DNA of 64,000 bases from Equus caballus (GCF_041296265.1 NC_091695.1:32445001-32509000); one strand, 5' to 3'; shown: positions 1 through 12,215, numbered from the stretch's first letter. Translations and numbers: made by a program. The notes: generated from the letters alone by a model not told the origin.

Positions 1-3000
1 ATTATTTGAGATCCTTCTGTATTCTTAATGTATGCATTTATTGCTGTAAACTTCCTTCTCAGAACTGCTTTTGTACCATAGTATTGGTTTTGGTGTATTC
101 TATTTCCATTGTTATATGTTTCAAGATGTTTTTTGATTTCTCAGCTGCGCATTGATTTTTCAGTAGTGTGCTGTTTAGTTTTCACATATTTGTTCATTTC
201 TCAGCTTTCTGCTAATGGATTTCTAGTTTCATGCCAATGTGGTCAGAAATGATACTTGGTATGATTTAAATCTTAAATTTTCTAAAACACATTTTGTGTC
301 CTCTCATGTGATCTATCCTGGAAATGTTTTCTGTGCACTTTAGGAGAATGTGTGCTCTGCTGCTATTGGATGGAATGTTCTATAAATGTCTGTTATATCC
401 ATTTGGTCTAACGTGATTCAAGTTGAACATTTTTGTGGGAATTTCCTCTCTGGATCATCTATCCATTTCTGAAAATGGAGTATTAAAGTCCCCTACTATT
501 GTTGTATTGTTGTCTATTTCACCCTTTGTATCTGTTAATATTTGGTTAATATATTTAGGTGCTCTGATTTTGGGTGCATATATATTTACATTTATTATGT
601 CTTCCTGATGAATTGACCCCTTTATTATTATGTAATGACCTTCTTTGTCTCTTGTTTCAATATTTGGCTTAAAGTCTATTTTATCTGATATAAATATAGC
701 TATTCCTGCCTTCTTTTGTTTTCCACTTGCATGAAATATCTTTTTCCATTCTTCCACTTTGAGCCTATGGGTCTCATGAAAGCTTAGTGAGCCTCTTGTA
801 GGCAGCATATAGTTGGGTCTTGATTTTTCATCTATCTAGGACTCTGCCCTTTTTTTTGGTGAATTCAATTCATTTACATCTATTGTAATTATTGATATGT
901 AAGCACTTACTAATGCCATCTTGTTCATTGCTATCCGGTTGTTTGTATTTCCATTGTTTCCTTTTTTCTTGTGTGCACCTACCTTTGCACATGTGTTTTT
1001 TTCCATGGTGGTAGGCTCTGTTTCCCCTTTCTTATCTTTCGTGAACCTAGTCTAGATTTTCACTAGGTGATTACAATGAGGGTTGTATAGAAATCTCATA
1101 AGGAAAACAGTCCATTTTAAGCTCATAGCAGCTTGACTTCCATTTTCTACAAAAACTGGACCCTTCTACTCTTCTGTTTTACATTGTTATGTTATTTTTG
1201 CCTCTTTTTATATTCTGTATTCTTTAACAAATTATAGTAGCTATAATTATATAACACTCCTCACTTTTAGTCTTTATACTACAATTTAGTGGTTAGCACA
1301 CCATCCTATTACAGAATTAGTCTTTTCAGTCTGCCTTTATATTTACCTTTATCACTGTGCTGTATTCTTTTGTATGTTTTCATGTTGCTGATTAGTGTCT
1401 TTTCATTTCAGCTCAAAAAACTCCTTTCAGCAGTTTTTAGAAGGAAGATGTAGTGGTGATGAACAATCTCAGCTTTTGTTTTTCTGGGAAACTCTTTACT
1501 TTCCCTTCATATATGAAGTATAACTTTGCCTGATAGAGTATTCTTGACTGGCAGTTTATTCTTTCAACACTAAGTATGTCATTTCACTTTGTCCTGGTCT
1601 GTGGGATGTGGCTGAGAAAACTCCTGGTAACTTAATGGGGGTTCCTCTGTAGGTTACCATCATTTTTCCCTAGTTGCTTTTGGGATTTTGTGTTTATCTT
1701 TGATTTTTAAAAGTTTAATTATAATGTGTCTTGGAGAAAGTCTTTTGGCATGAAATAATTGGGTGGTCTATAAGCTTTGTGAGCTTGGCTGTCCAAGTGT
1801 CTCCGGGTTTGAGAAGTCTGTAGTATTATTCCCTAAATAAATTTTCATCTGCCTTCTTCCTCTTTTTTCCTTTCAAACTTCAATTCTTTTAATTTTGTTT
1901 TGATGAAATCCCATAGATTGTATAGGCTTTCTTTGCTCTATTGTCTTTCTTTTTTTCTTTGCCTCGCTCTGACTGGGTTATTTCAAACTTCTTGTCTTCT
2001 AGCTCACTTATTTGTCTTCAGTTTTCTTTACTGCAAATGCTCTTTATTGCATTTTTCATTTCATTCATTGAATTCTTCAGTGCCAGAAATTGTTTCTTTT
2101 TTATAGTTTTGGTTTATTTAGTACATATATATATACATATGTGTGTGTGTGTATATATATATCATTTTGTTCATTTTTTTCTCCTAACCTCATTATTGTC
2201 TTTTTAGTTACCTTGTAGTTCATTGAGATTCTTCAAAAAGCTATTTTGAATTCTTTATTAGCTTGGTCACAAAATTATGTACCTTTAAACTTCTGAAATT
2301 GGAGATTATGGTCATCTTTAGGTGACAACATATTTCCTTGATATTTCATATTTCTTGTAGGTTTTGGTTGCTGCTTTTACATTTGAATTAAAAAAGGCCT
2401 CCTAAAATCTTTACTAATTGCCTTCCTATGGGGTTTACTGTCACTGGTGGTGTTATATCTGAGATTTTCTCTGACTTTATATGGGTGAATGTGCTCCACT
2501 CTGCTTGCTACCATGGTTGGCAGAATTTTTAGGCTATTGTGTCTTCCTCGTTACAATTCACAAGGATGGCTACTGGAAACCTCTTATTTGTTTTCTCAAA
2601 GCTAGTGCTATAGCTCATGTTTGTGTTTTCTCTCTTGCCGTAGACCCAGGTTTATTTTTCTGAGACCACCCAGTTTACCAGCTTTGTTGTCACTGCTTCC
2701 CTTAGAAATATTCACAAGAAGCCAGTTGCAGAGTGGGGAGAGGTGTGGGTTTGGCACTGGGGCCTTGTGGTTCCCACTGATCTGGGGGGGAGATTCTTGG
2801 GTGAGGTACTCCTGGAGGCTCACGGAGGATTTCAGCTGAAATCCTGAGTGCAGTAGGCAGGAACTATGCTCATTTAATGTCTTTTGATATTATCATTTGT
2901 TTATTTCCTGATCTTCCCCCTCCCTCCATCACCAACTACCTGTCTCAGTGCACTAGGTTCTTTTTAGAGACACAGATTTCTCCAGCTGTGTCCAACACTA

Positions 3001-3500
3001 CTGAAGTGGCTGGGCACTCACTCACTGTTCTTTTCCCCTGTGGCATAGTTCACCACCGTTGAATATTTCAGACTGTGCATTGTTGCCTTGAATGAGTGGT
3101 CCTTGGAATGCTCCTCTCACCTTCCCCACTGTGACCAACTCATGCTTCTTTTCTGTTCCAATAGTTCACTGTACTCCACTCTCAAGAAGGCTGGGGTTCC
3201 ACAAAGTCTCTCTCATTCATGGGTGTCTGCCAAAGACAGCACTCTCCAGACTTTACCTGATCATAACCCAGATGGACTTAGGTAGGTTCACTGACTCCTG
3301 CTGGCTCTGCAGCCCATTCTGAGGTCTGTTTGATTATGGCATACACAGGTAGGCAAGATTTTTCCTGGGTCCCTTGGTCTATGGCCCTGGATACCACAAC
3401 TCCCACAAGGTGTTTTTGCTCAAGAATGGATGTCTAATTCATTCTTACAAAAGTGGGACAAAAAGAAGGACTGTCTTTCACTGCTAAGATGCTAACATTC
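1..3500 (-). repeat. Old L1 LINE remnant, antisense
   Basis: Non-LTR retrotransposon remnant read from the minus strand. The best part is 455-808 (minus), whose 117 residues include the L1 endonuclease signatures KQKKAGIAIF, DKEGHYIIIKG, NIYAPK and GDFNTP. Positions 1-450 are the reverse complement of the following part of ORF2. Positions 850 to about 2850 read as degenerate antisense ORF1, and 2850 to about 3500 looks like antisense 5' UTR. No long ORF survives, so it is inactive. The outer edge near 3.5 kb is uncertain. The element runs off the left end of the window. Confidence 0.9.
2124..2163. repeat. TA/TG microsatellite
   Basis: Short alternating run of TA, then TG, then TA dinucleotides inside the L1 remnant. 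Simple sequence, likely polymorphic. Confidence 0.85.
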
Positions 3501-4480
3501 CTCCTTCCTCTGATAATTTTTAATCTCATACACTTACTCATGTAGATATGCAGCTTATATCTTTGACTATTGTGACACCAAAAGACACCAAGTCAAAATT
3601 TTTGTTTAAAGGGATTCTGTGTTGGTGTTGCCCCTAAGGTATCTGACAGAAATAATATAAAGCATGTCTGAAGGAAGACATTTTAAACTCAAGCCTCAGT
3701 GATTCCCACAGATAAATTTTTTTTAAATGCTAAATTAAGATTAAAAAAAATCACTAAGCAGACAAAAATACAAGATACCTTGCTAAGAGTCAGCTATAAC
3801 ATCAAACTATAAAATCAGATTTGCAAAACTATGTAGTTAAATTATTAGATATTAATAAGAAATAAATATGTTTAATATGTTTAAATAATGGATGCTATGG
3901 AAAGTATGATGAAAGAATAAGAGACTATCAAAGATGACCACTCAGGAAAAGAACAAAATGAAACCTTTAGAGAGAAAACAAAATATTATCACTGAAATGT
4001 GAAATTAAACAGATGCATTAAACAACCAGTTAGCAAAACTTATGATAGAATAAATTATCTGGAAGAGAGATCTGTAAAAATTAAACAGAACACAGGAGAG
4101 AAATACAAATAATGGATGTTTGAGTGAAGTGGAGGGTAGAGCAAGAAGATTCAATGACAGACATTTAATTGTGGTTCCAGAGGCATATACTAGAAATATA
4201 AAGACAATTTCAGAATATTACCTGTGTTTGATAGATAGCACATCAGGCTTAAGTTTACCTTATTGAATGAATGGACATTAGAGGAAGCTGTGAATACCTC
4301 CGTGAGTAGAAGATGAACAGAATATATCGTAGATGTAAAATCAATCTTTTTGTTGTCATGATTGTTGGTTAAGATGATGACTGCGATGATGATGAAGAAT
4401 GCAGTTTTCTGCTCTGTTCTCACAAAATTCTCTTTCTATTCAGTCTCACTGTGGACAGAACCACACCTAAGTCTGGCACG
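3500..4480. other. AT-rich stretch without a gene
   Basis: A-rich plus strand with many stops in all frames. It has the look of degraded LINE sequence (L1 or HAL1 type), but I cannot assign a family. No gene is seen. Confidence 0.4.
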
Positions 4481-4483
4481 ATC

Positions 4484-4700
4484 AATGCACTCATGCATCA
4501 CTTAATTGTGGGGAAACATTGAGAAATGAATCATTAGTCAATTTCGTTTTTGTCTGAACATCATAGACTGTACCTCCACAAACCTACTTGGTATACCTAC
4601 TACACACCTATGCTATATGGTACTAGTCTTACAGGATCACCATCATTTATGCGGTCTGTTGGTGACTGAAATGTTGTTACGTGGCACATGACTGTACATA
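4484..4700 (-). mobile_element. MER2-like (Tigger) DNA transposon fossil
   Basis: The block contains the tell-tale phrases of this short nonautonomous mariner/Tigger family: ACATCATAGACTGTAC, CCTACTACACACCTATGCTA, ATGCGGTCTGTTGGTGAC and GTGGCACATGACTGTA. Its two ends are roughly inverted (ATGCATCACTTAATTG near the left, TGGCACATGACTGTA at the right). The centre is shorter than the family consensus as I recall it. The family name is from memory. Confidence 0.6.
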
Positions 4701-5876
4701 TTCTGTCTGCTCCCATTTTTCCTTCCACATTGATCTCAAATCTTGCATTTATTTTCTAATTAGTAACTTCCTTCCTTCAGAATACTTTTCAAAAGAGTTC
4801 ACCATGAAGCAAAGACAGATCTAATTTTGGGAAATGAACCCGTCTGCCTCACTTCTCAGACTACAGCCTTATGCTTCAATGGGGATTTTCTCATATTGTT
4901 CATTTTTGGTCCTAGAAGGCTGGGAAATGATTGGCGAAAAGAAAGTCATTCTGGATGGCTAATACTGACAAGTATTTGTAGTTTATAGACATAGTTTATT
5001 CCACTAATGTTGCAGTCTTTCTCCAGGGAAATCTCCAAGACTTCTACTTTACGCAAACACAAAACTCTCAGCTACATGCGACGTATATTTTCTAGGTTTC
5101 ATGGCTTCCCATGATTTTCTTTCTAGTTTGAGTTCATCTGAATAAAAATATACTTGTGCTGGAGATGTTCTAATGACCACCTGAAGAGATGACAGCTATT
5201 GCATCTTGAAGAGGGCATGCAGTGTCTTATGCAAAAATATTATTTTGGTTATTTACTGTTTGGCCTGAAGACTTAGTGCTTAACTTCTCTGGACTGGCTC
5301 CAAGGAGAAAAAGAGAAAGGACTTCCAGAAATCCTGCCTCAGTTTTCTAATCCCCATATCCCTTGCCTAAGCATCCTCATCCTTACATGAGTTCAAATCA
5401 CTCTACTTCTACAGAAGTCTTGAATCTAGGAACCATGAATAGACTTGAGGGTGACAGAGAATCCAATAAAACCATATGCAGAGGTGATAAGTGGTTGCAG
5501 TTTCCTGGGTACAGGGTTCAGACTTTGTAACAGATTTTCAAATGTATCACTGACTCAAAGAAGATCAAGAGTCGCTGTCTTAGATAATTTAACTTATAAG
5601 TATCTCTGATTTGAAGAACGAAAAAGCTGCACCTGCAAAGAAAGGAGCATAATGGCTCTTTCAAACTTATCTTATCTAACTTCTCAGGTGCTTTCCTAGA
5701 ATCATTAAGTTATTCAACTCACATCCATTTCCAAACTATATCTTGTCTCTGACTCTTCCCACTATTCTATGGCATTATTTTTAGATCTCAGATGGTTTTA
5801 TGAAAACAGAAAGGCAGTTACAAGATAGTCCACCCTCCCTGATTACAGTTTAGTGGAATCTTGGTTCCAAAGATTC
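4701..5876. other. Upstream flank of the olfactory receptor gene
   Basis: No coding exon is recognisable. It may hold the noncoding 5' exon(s) and promoter typical of olfactory receptor genes, but nothing in it marks them clearly. Confidence 0.35.
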
Positions 5877-6083
5877 TATTTATTTATTTATTTATTTTCT
5901 GAGGAAGATTTGCCTTGAGCTAACATCCATTTCCAATATTTCCCCTTTTTTTCTTTTTATGTGGGCTGTACCACAGCATGGCCTCTAACAGAAGAATGGT
6001 GTAGGTCAGTGTCTAGGATTCAAACCCAGGTACCCTAAGTGAAGGGCACTGAACGTAACCGCTAGGCCTCTAGGGCTTGCCCC
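5877..6083 (-). repeat. ERE SINE (old copy), antisense
   Basis: Antisense equine repetitive element. It starts with a T-rich tail (ATTT repeats), then GAGGAAGATTTGCCTTGAGC, and ends in the head complement GGGCTTGCCCC. It is clearly more diverged than the other copies here, so probably older. Confidence 0.85.
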
Positions 6084-6543
6084 CGAAGGAGATTTTAAAA
6101 GACATGTACCCCAGCATCCTCATTTGGTGCATGAAGCCTCATGATTCAGGGACTTCTTCAAGCACTGATTAACATCAGAGCCATGTGTGAGGAGAATTTT
6201 CGTTTCACCATATCGAGAGATAGCAGTTTTCACCAGTTTTGTCTATTTCTGATTCTCATATATTTGTGAATTCTAGGAAGTTAAAACATGAAATTAAGAC
6301 ATTTCAGAGGATAATGTACTCATAATGCCAATTTACTGTCTTTTGTCCCCAAAGAGAATGAGAATGTTTACTGAAGGGAATTGTTCATTTAAGTTTAGTA
6401 ATCATGCGTGGAAGACAGATTAACTCAACATGATGATTTAAGTTGTATATTTAGTCAGCTGCATGACTGGAAAAAGACGAAGAATACTTGTTTTTGTTTT
6501 TTGAGAATGAAATAATTTCCATCTGTCATCTTTTTGTCAGTAG

Positions 6544-7506
6544 ATGACACTAACCATGTCCATGGAAAGGAATAGAAATGAGACTTCTGTGTCCACGTTT
6601 GTTCTCCTGGGACTTTCAGATGAAAAAGAGGTGCAGCGTGTACTATTCCCAGTCTTTCTAGAGATCTACCTTATGACTCTAATCTGGAACCTGGGTCTTA
6701 TCATCGTAATCAGGATGAACTCCCACCTGCACACGCCTATGTACTTTTTTCTCAGTTTCCTATCATTTTTAGACATCTGTTATTCTTCTTCAAATAGCCC
6801 AAGAATGCTTTCAGACTTCTTAAAAGATGAAAAAAACATTTCCTTCATTGCCTGTGCCACCCAGTATTTTATTGGGTGCTGGATGGGTCAGGCTGAATGC
6901 TGCATCTTGGCCACCATGGCCTATGACAGATTTGTTGGTATCGGTAGGCCTCTGCAGTACTCGAGCATCATGGCTCCTGGCCTCTGTCATAAGTTGATTG
7001 CTGGGGCCTATGGGAGTGGTTTCCTTGGTAGCTTAGTTCAAACAGTTTCTTGCTTTCGTCTCTACTACTGTGGGCCCAATATCATTCCAAATTTCTACTG
7101 TGATGTAACCCAGATTATTTCTTTGTCTTGTTCTGATTCCTACATCAGCCAAATGATTCTGTCTCTCGAATCTATTCTTGTTGGGTTTGGTTCCTTCTTG
7201 GTAATCATCTTATCTCATGCAATCACTGTAGCTTCCATCCTGAAACTATCTTCCATCAAAGGTAGTGCCAAGGTCTTCAATACCTGTGCCTCCCACCTAG
7301 TAGTTGTGACAATCTTCTATAGCACAAGCCTCTTTATGTACCTGCATCCTAACTCTAGCCACTCCAAGAAGCAAAACAAGGTGCTGTCAGTGTTCTATGT
7401 TATCCTAATCCCCATGTTAAACCCCGTTATCTATAGTTTCAGGAACAAGGAGATCAAAGAGGCCCTCAAGAGGATGACAAAGAGAGTAACACATTTATCT
7501 CCATAA
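6544..7506 (+). CDS. Olfactory receptor, class II, OR5-like
   Basis: Seven-transmembrane odorant receptor of olfactory neurons, coupled to G-olf, encoded by one coding exon of 320 residues, the usual length. Visible landmarks: N-glycosylation site NET at 12-14; TM1 asparagine N49; HTPMYFFL at 63-70; the TM3 cysteine C104; MAYDRF at 125-130; extracellular-loop cysteines C176, C186 and C196; KVFNTCASH at 243-251; PMLNPVIYSFRN at 290-301. The overall wording is closest to what I recall of OR5A, OR5AN and OR5B receptors. The start at 6544 was taken as first in frame; ATGs at residues 5 and 7 are equally plausible. Oddities: the usual MAYDRYVAIC is MAYDRFVGIG, losing the tyrosine and the cysteine. 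A possible polyadenylation signal AATAAA lies at 7882. Intact, so probably functional; the subfamily number is uncertain. Confidence 0.93.
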   Translation: MTLTMSMERNRNETSVSTFVLLGLSDEKEVQRVLFPVFLEIYLMTLIWNLGLIIVIRMNSHLHTPMYFFLSFLSFLDICYSSSNSPRMLSDFLKDEKNISFIACATQYFIGCWMGQAECCILATMAYDRFVGIGRPLQYSSIMAPGLCHKLIAGAYGSGFLGSLVQTVSCFRLYYCGPNIIPNFYCDVTQIISLSCSDSYISQMILSLESILVGFGSFLVIILSHAITVASILKLSSIKGSAKVFNTCASHLVVVTIFYSTSLFMYLHPNSSHSKKQNKVLSVFYVILIPMLNPVIYSFRNKEIKEALKRMTKRVTHLSP

Positions 7507-8508
7507 AAACAATATTTGGGCAGGTGTTATTTCCCCTATAAGGAAAATAGAGATAAGAACATGTAAGAACTTTTTGTAGGTCATACAACAGCTAGATAGA
7601 GAGAAGTGAAAAACTCACTTCTTGATTCCTGGTGCCATCATATTTAGCTCACACTACCAAGCGATCAGTTTGAGGCAGTGTTATGAACATTGAATCTAGT
7701 TTAAAAGGTTTGTTCCCAGGATTATACCCACGTAGGTAAACCCCATATTTTGAGAACAGAGGTTCTGATAGACATTATATGCAGAGATAGACAAGAACCT
7801 AGGAATCCACACAGTCTTTCTCCTATGATTTTTAAAATGTCTTTTATTCATTTTCAACTGTTAAGCTTTTATATGTATTTCAATAAAATAAAATAATGTA
7901 TAAAATCAAGTTGTGAAACTTAAAAATTATTTTAAAATGAGTACTTTTAATCTCCACCTCAAAGAGGGAGAGAGAGTGAGTATGAGAGGGAGGGACACAG
8001 AAAGAGAGAGATAGAAAGACTGAAGGAAAGACAGAGAAAGATAAAATATGACAGGAGAGGAGAAGAAGAAAGATTGATCTGGCTTTATTCCCAAATAAGC
8101 TTGTTCCTTCCATCTTACTCATTGAGCCTCCTTGTGAAGCGAATTTTGAAAAAGGTATGGGTGAAAGGAATGGTAGAAAGAAGGGGCACAATAAGGTCAA
8201 GAGTTAGAGAGATTCTCAGAGGCTAGAAAGAAGTCAAAGTCATCAACTTCTGGTCATAGTTGGCCTGTAGCCTGCTCTATGGTAGCTTACCAGAGACCAT
8301 GCAAGACCTCAGAAATGCAGGCTGTCATGGTGTGTCTAGGGAGACAGGATCTGAGTCCCAGAGATCTGAGTCTCCCAAATATTCCTGGACCTTAAGTTTG
8401 ACCAGGGAGCAGCAAAGCCAGTTTACTTGGGGGTATGATGTAGACTCCAGTCCAACTAAGAGAATTTAAAGAACATTTAAATGGACATATACTTTTAGAG
8501 GAGAATTT
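7507..8508. other. 3' flank of the receptor with a purine-rich tract
   Basis: No gene seen. AATAAA at 7882-7887 could end the receptor mRNA. Positions 7965-8080 are a GA-rich simple-sequence tract. Confidence 0.5.
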
Positions 8509-8776
8509 TTTTACTTTTTACTTTTTTAAAGATTGGAACCTAAGCTAACAACTGTTGCCAATCTATATTTTATTCTTTCTGCTTTTTTCCCCAAATCCCC
8601 CCAGTACATAGTTGTATATTTCAGTTGTGGGTCCTTCCAGTTGTGGCACGTGGGACGCCACCTCAACGTGGCCTGATGAGTGGTGCCACGTCCATGCCCA
8701 GGATCCAAACCAGCAAAAGCCTGGGCTGCCACATCGGAGTGCACAAACTTAACCACTCGGCCAGAGGGCTGGCCCC
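8509..8776 (-). repeat. ERE SINE, antisense
   Basis: Full-length antisense copy with T-rich tail and head complement ending GGGCTGGCCCC. Target-site duplication TAGAGGAGAATTT at 8496-8508 and 8777-8789. Confidence 0.95.
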
Positions 8777-8789
8777 TAGAGGAGAATTT

Positions 8790-9440
8790 AAATAGTAAGC
8801 TTCACATATATTACATTAGTATTTATACAATACTCTACACTTCATATAGTTAAATTGCATGGATGTGATTTTTTTCTATTACCATATGAAGTTGGCAGTT
8901 GAGAAATTATCCACATTTTACAGATAGAAGCTTTGAGCATATTGAGGTCTTCCATGTTCTTCCCAGAGTAGCCACAATTCATCTTAAGTCTCACAAAATT
9001 TAATTTGTGGAGCATAGATGCTTCTTATTGACCAGAAACATGCTCTCCATGGTTTGAATGGGTGCCCTAATTCTATACTTTTGGTGTTATATTTTTAAAA
9101 ACATCTTAAGAATCTGTTCAATTTAAAAGATTAATCTATTACAGTTCTTACTTGTGGGAATATCTGACTACTAACCTATTAGGAAGAGTTAAATTAAATA
9201 ATTAACTCATTGCCCCACCCACCACTCTCTCTCTAGAATTAATATTAACTGAAATAGAGCAAACCAAGAATGAGACCTTCCTAAAACATCTCTGTTTCCC
9301 TAGTAATGGCAGGGTAGATGATCTCCACCAAAAAAAAAAAAAAAAAAAAAGACAAGAAACGTTTGTGAGAATGATCTTAAACAGATATTTTTTAATGAAG
9401 GATTAGTAATGCAGCATAATATGTTGTAAAGAACTCCAAT
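8790..9440. other. AT-rich intergenic DNA
   Basis: No gene seen. It contains a poly(A) run of about 20 at 9331-9350 that may be a retroposon tail, but I cannot identify the element before it. Confidence 0.4.
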
Positions 9441-9720
9441 TCAGAACACACAAATTAAACCTGCTATTAATGGGAGGCATGCTGTGTACCTCACAGGCTA
9501 AGTGCTTTATGAGCATTATCTGATTTGATTCTATGAAAAACTGCTGTATGAAGTAGCTACTATTATTAGCCCCATTTAATAGGTGATATATACTTAGGCT
9601 TGGAGAGGTTAATTTGCTCAAGGTCACACAACCAATAAATGGAAAGCTGGAATTCCACCCAGATTGGCTGACACCAATGCCCATGGTATTAACCACAATA
9701 AGTCATGGCTCTATCATGAA
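9440..9720 (-). repeat. MIR SINE, antisense
   Basis: Contains the MIR core in reverse orientation: GCTACTATTATTAGCCCCAT, then GAGAGGTTAATTTGCTCAAG and GTCACACAACCAATAAATGG. Confidence 0.85.
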
Positions 9721-9899
9721 TTAGTTTTATTGTATTCCTTTTTGCTGTGATTTCCTCACTTATGCATAGTAAATCACACCATGTATGCCTCATAGGACTG
9801 CTGAGATGATTGATTCAGGTTAGGTATTTGAGAAAGTGCATGTATGTATTTGTCTAAAATGAAAGTGCTTTGTAAAAGTGTCCACATATCTAATTTACT

Positions 9900-10020
9900 G
9901 TTGTCAGGTTATATTACCAGCCAGCTGTGTCATCTTGGGCAAATCTCTTAGATCCACTGGCTTCTAGTCCCCACCTGGAAATTAATGGTATTGAAACAGA
10001 TGATCACTAGGTCCTTTCCA
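9900..10020 (+). repeat. MIR SINE fragment
   Basis: Sense MIR fragment recognisable from AGCTGTGTCATCTTGGGCAA and the following cytosine- and A-rich core. Confidence 0.6.
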
Positions 10021-10235
10021 CCACAAATGATTCCAAGTTCATTAAAAGAAAAGCTATAATCATGAGATCATAGTAGGACCATGAGGAAGTGTGGAATTGA
10101 ATTAGAAGGGACATGGCAAAGTGGGGCATGAAAAATTAGCAGGGGAATAATTCCATGGTAAACATGACTCCAGAGAGCAAGAGCCTGGGGAGTTTTCTCC
10201 CTCTAACTCTTTTCCCTTTTAAGTGGGAAGTGTTT

Positions 10236-10523
10236 CTTAAAATATTTTTTACTTTATTTTTTTAAAAAAGATTTTTTTTTTCCTTTTTCTCCCCAAAGAC
10301 CCCCCCCAGTGCATATTTGTATATTTTTCGTTGTGGGTCCTTCTAGTTGTGGCATGTGGGACACTGCCTCAGCGTGGTTTGATGAGCAGTGCCATGTCCG
10401 CACCCAGGATTCGAACCAACGAAACGCTGGGCCGCCTGCAGCGGAGCGTGAGAACTTAACCACTCGGCCACGGGGCCAGCCCCTACTTTATTTTTTTTAA
10501 TTGCGGCAACATTGGTTTATAAC
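10236..10523 (-). mobile_element. L1-type 3' tail with an ERE nested in it
   Basis: The 15-base duplication AAGTGGGAAGTGTTT at 10221-10235 and 10524-10538 flanks this block. Its right part (AATTGCGGCAACATTGGT) resembles an antisense LINE 3' end; its left part is T-rich. Inside is an antisense ERE (10266-10483) with its own duplication TACTTTATTTTTTT (10250 and 10484). Confidence 0.75.
10266..10483 (-). repeat. ERE SINE, antisense, nested
   Basis: Antisense ERE with the complement of the B-box region (GGATTCGAACC) and the end GGGCCAGCCCC. It sits inside the short L1-type insertion. Confidence 0.95.
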
Positions 10524-10839
10524 AAGTGGGAAGTGTTTTGTTTTGCTTTTCTCTTCCTCCCTCGGTGTGGGGCCCTGCCCGTCTTCCTGTTCTGCACTCG
10601 CCTCCAAGCTCTCTGTATTGGGGTGGGCCAGACACCTGTAACAAATTGACTGCGCAGATCATGTCTTAAACACAGGATTTCATTTCCATCTCATGCAACA
10701 GGCCAGGGTGTATGTTCCCGGTCAGACAGAGGAGGAGGAGGGGATGGTAAGGAAGATCTGTTCCGTTCAGTCTCGCAGGGACCCAGGCTAGTGGGGGCTC
10801 TGCCGTCTCCAGCACATGGCTTCCAAGGTCTACCTGTCA

Positions 10840-11290
10840 CCTTAATGTGGCTGGCTGAATAACGGCCCCCAAGAATGTCCATTCGGCAATCGTCAGAACA
10901 CGTGAATATTACCTTATATGGAAAAAGGGACTCTGGAGATTCTCCTGGATTATCCGGTTGGGTCCTGAGTGTGATCACAAGGTCCCCACAACAGGGAGGC
11001 AGTGAGAGATTCCACCACAGAGAGGAAGTAGATGTGACAACACAAGCCTGAGTCTCAGTGACTCGAGCAAGAGGCCCCGAGGCACGGAATGCAGGTACAG
11101 GTGGCCTTCAGAAGCTGGAAGGGGCAGGGGGCTCTTCCTTGGGGTCTCTCTTTGGCCTTGACTTTGGCCCAACGAAACTGATTTCAGACTTCCGGCCTCC
11201 AGAACTGTAAGTATCTGCATTTTTTCAGCCACGACCTTGGTTGTAATTTGTCTCAGCAGCAACGGGCACGGATCCGTCTTTGTCGTCATC
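10840..11290 (+). repeat. MLT1-type MaLR solo LTR fossil
   Basis: Ancient mammalian LTR of the ERVL-MaLR kind, sense orientation, recognised by GCTGAATAACGGCCCCCAAG near the start, CTGGATTATCCGG in the middle and GGCCTCCAGAACTGTAAG near the end. A broken, very old solo LTR with no internal genes. Confidence 0.75.
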
Positions 11291-12039
11291 CCAGCCTACG
11301 GTAAGGGGGAAGCCGTGCGGGCGTTTTTACGGGCCAGGCCAGAAAGCGGTGCATATCCTCCTCTCTGATGTTCCATTGTGAGATCCTGGCTATGTGGCCG
11401 CACCCGTCACCTAGAGAAGCTGGAAGATGTGGAGCTGGGCAGCCAGAGGCCCAGTGAGTCCAGAAGGAGGGCAGGGGATCCACTCTCTGCCACACTGAGT
11501 TATCCCGCCCCGCGTGGTGGTGTGGATGCCACAGGGGCTGGCCCACTCGGGTCCTGTTGTGGGCTGGGCACGTTGTCCTCACTGCATTTGCCTTTTCGGC
11601 TTCTTGGACCAGGGTGGGCACCCCGGGCCCAGCAGGCCTGCAGCCTCAGCCCCCCACGTCACATTTCTATTCACTTCTGGTCCGTAGAGACATTCAACTT
11701 GTTTTTGAGCACGGCTAAACCTTTTCGCTTTCCAAATTTGACGTTGTATCTGTCTTGCTACTTGGCCAGCCAGCCAGTCTCTGCCACACACTCTCCCGAC
11801 ACGGTGTGTCAAAGGGGAGACGGGCCCCGCCTTTCGCCTTATTGCCGGAGTGACTCTGAAGCAGTCTGTTCTCCACAGAGAGGCTGGAGGGGTCTGGGTG
11901 TCACAAACGGCTCACGCCCCCCTCCCGCTGAAAGCCCCAGTGAGCTCTGGCTGTCCTCATCTGGGAAACGGAAGCAACAATACCCACCTCACAGAGAGAA
12001 AGTAATGAGTGGCTGCTTGCGGGGGCGGGGGGAAGCGGG
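11291..12039. other. GC-rich intergenic DNA with a MIR fragment
   Basis: No gene recognised. A MIR-like stretch lies around 11,850-12,010 (CTGTCCTCATCTGGGAAACG). Open frames here reflect high GC content. Confidence 0.5.
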
Positions 12040-12215
12040 GCACAGGGGTTGACTGCTAACGAGGTGGGCTTCTTTGGGGGGGATGAAAATGTTCTAAAAT
12101 TAGGTCGTGGTGATGGTTGCACCACCCTGTGACTATATTAAAAACCACAGAATTGTACACTTTGAGTGTACTCTATTTTATGTAAATTACATCTCAATAA
12201 GATGCTCTTAAAAAT
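12040..12215 (+). repeat. L1 3' UTR fragment
   Basis: Sense copy of an old L1 3' end, matching the better preserved copy at about 57,180-57,355: AAAATGTTCTAAAATTAGG, GAATTGTACACTTTGAGTG and a terminal A-rich part. Confidence 0.75.

Noticed and set aside
11378-12052. A 224-codon plus-strand frame
   Set aside because: It runs through MIR-like repeat sequence, has no domain and reflects the GC content.
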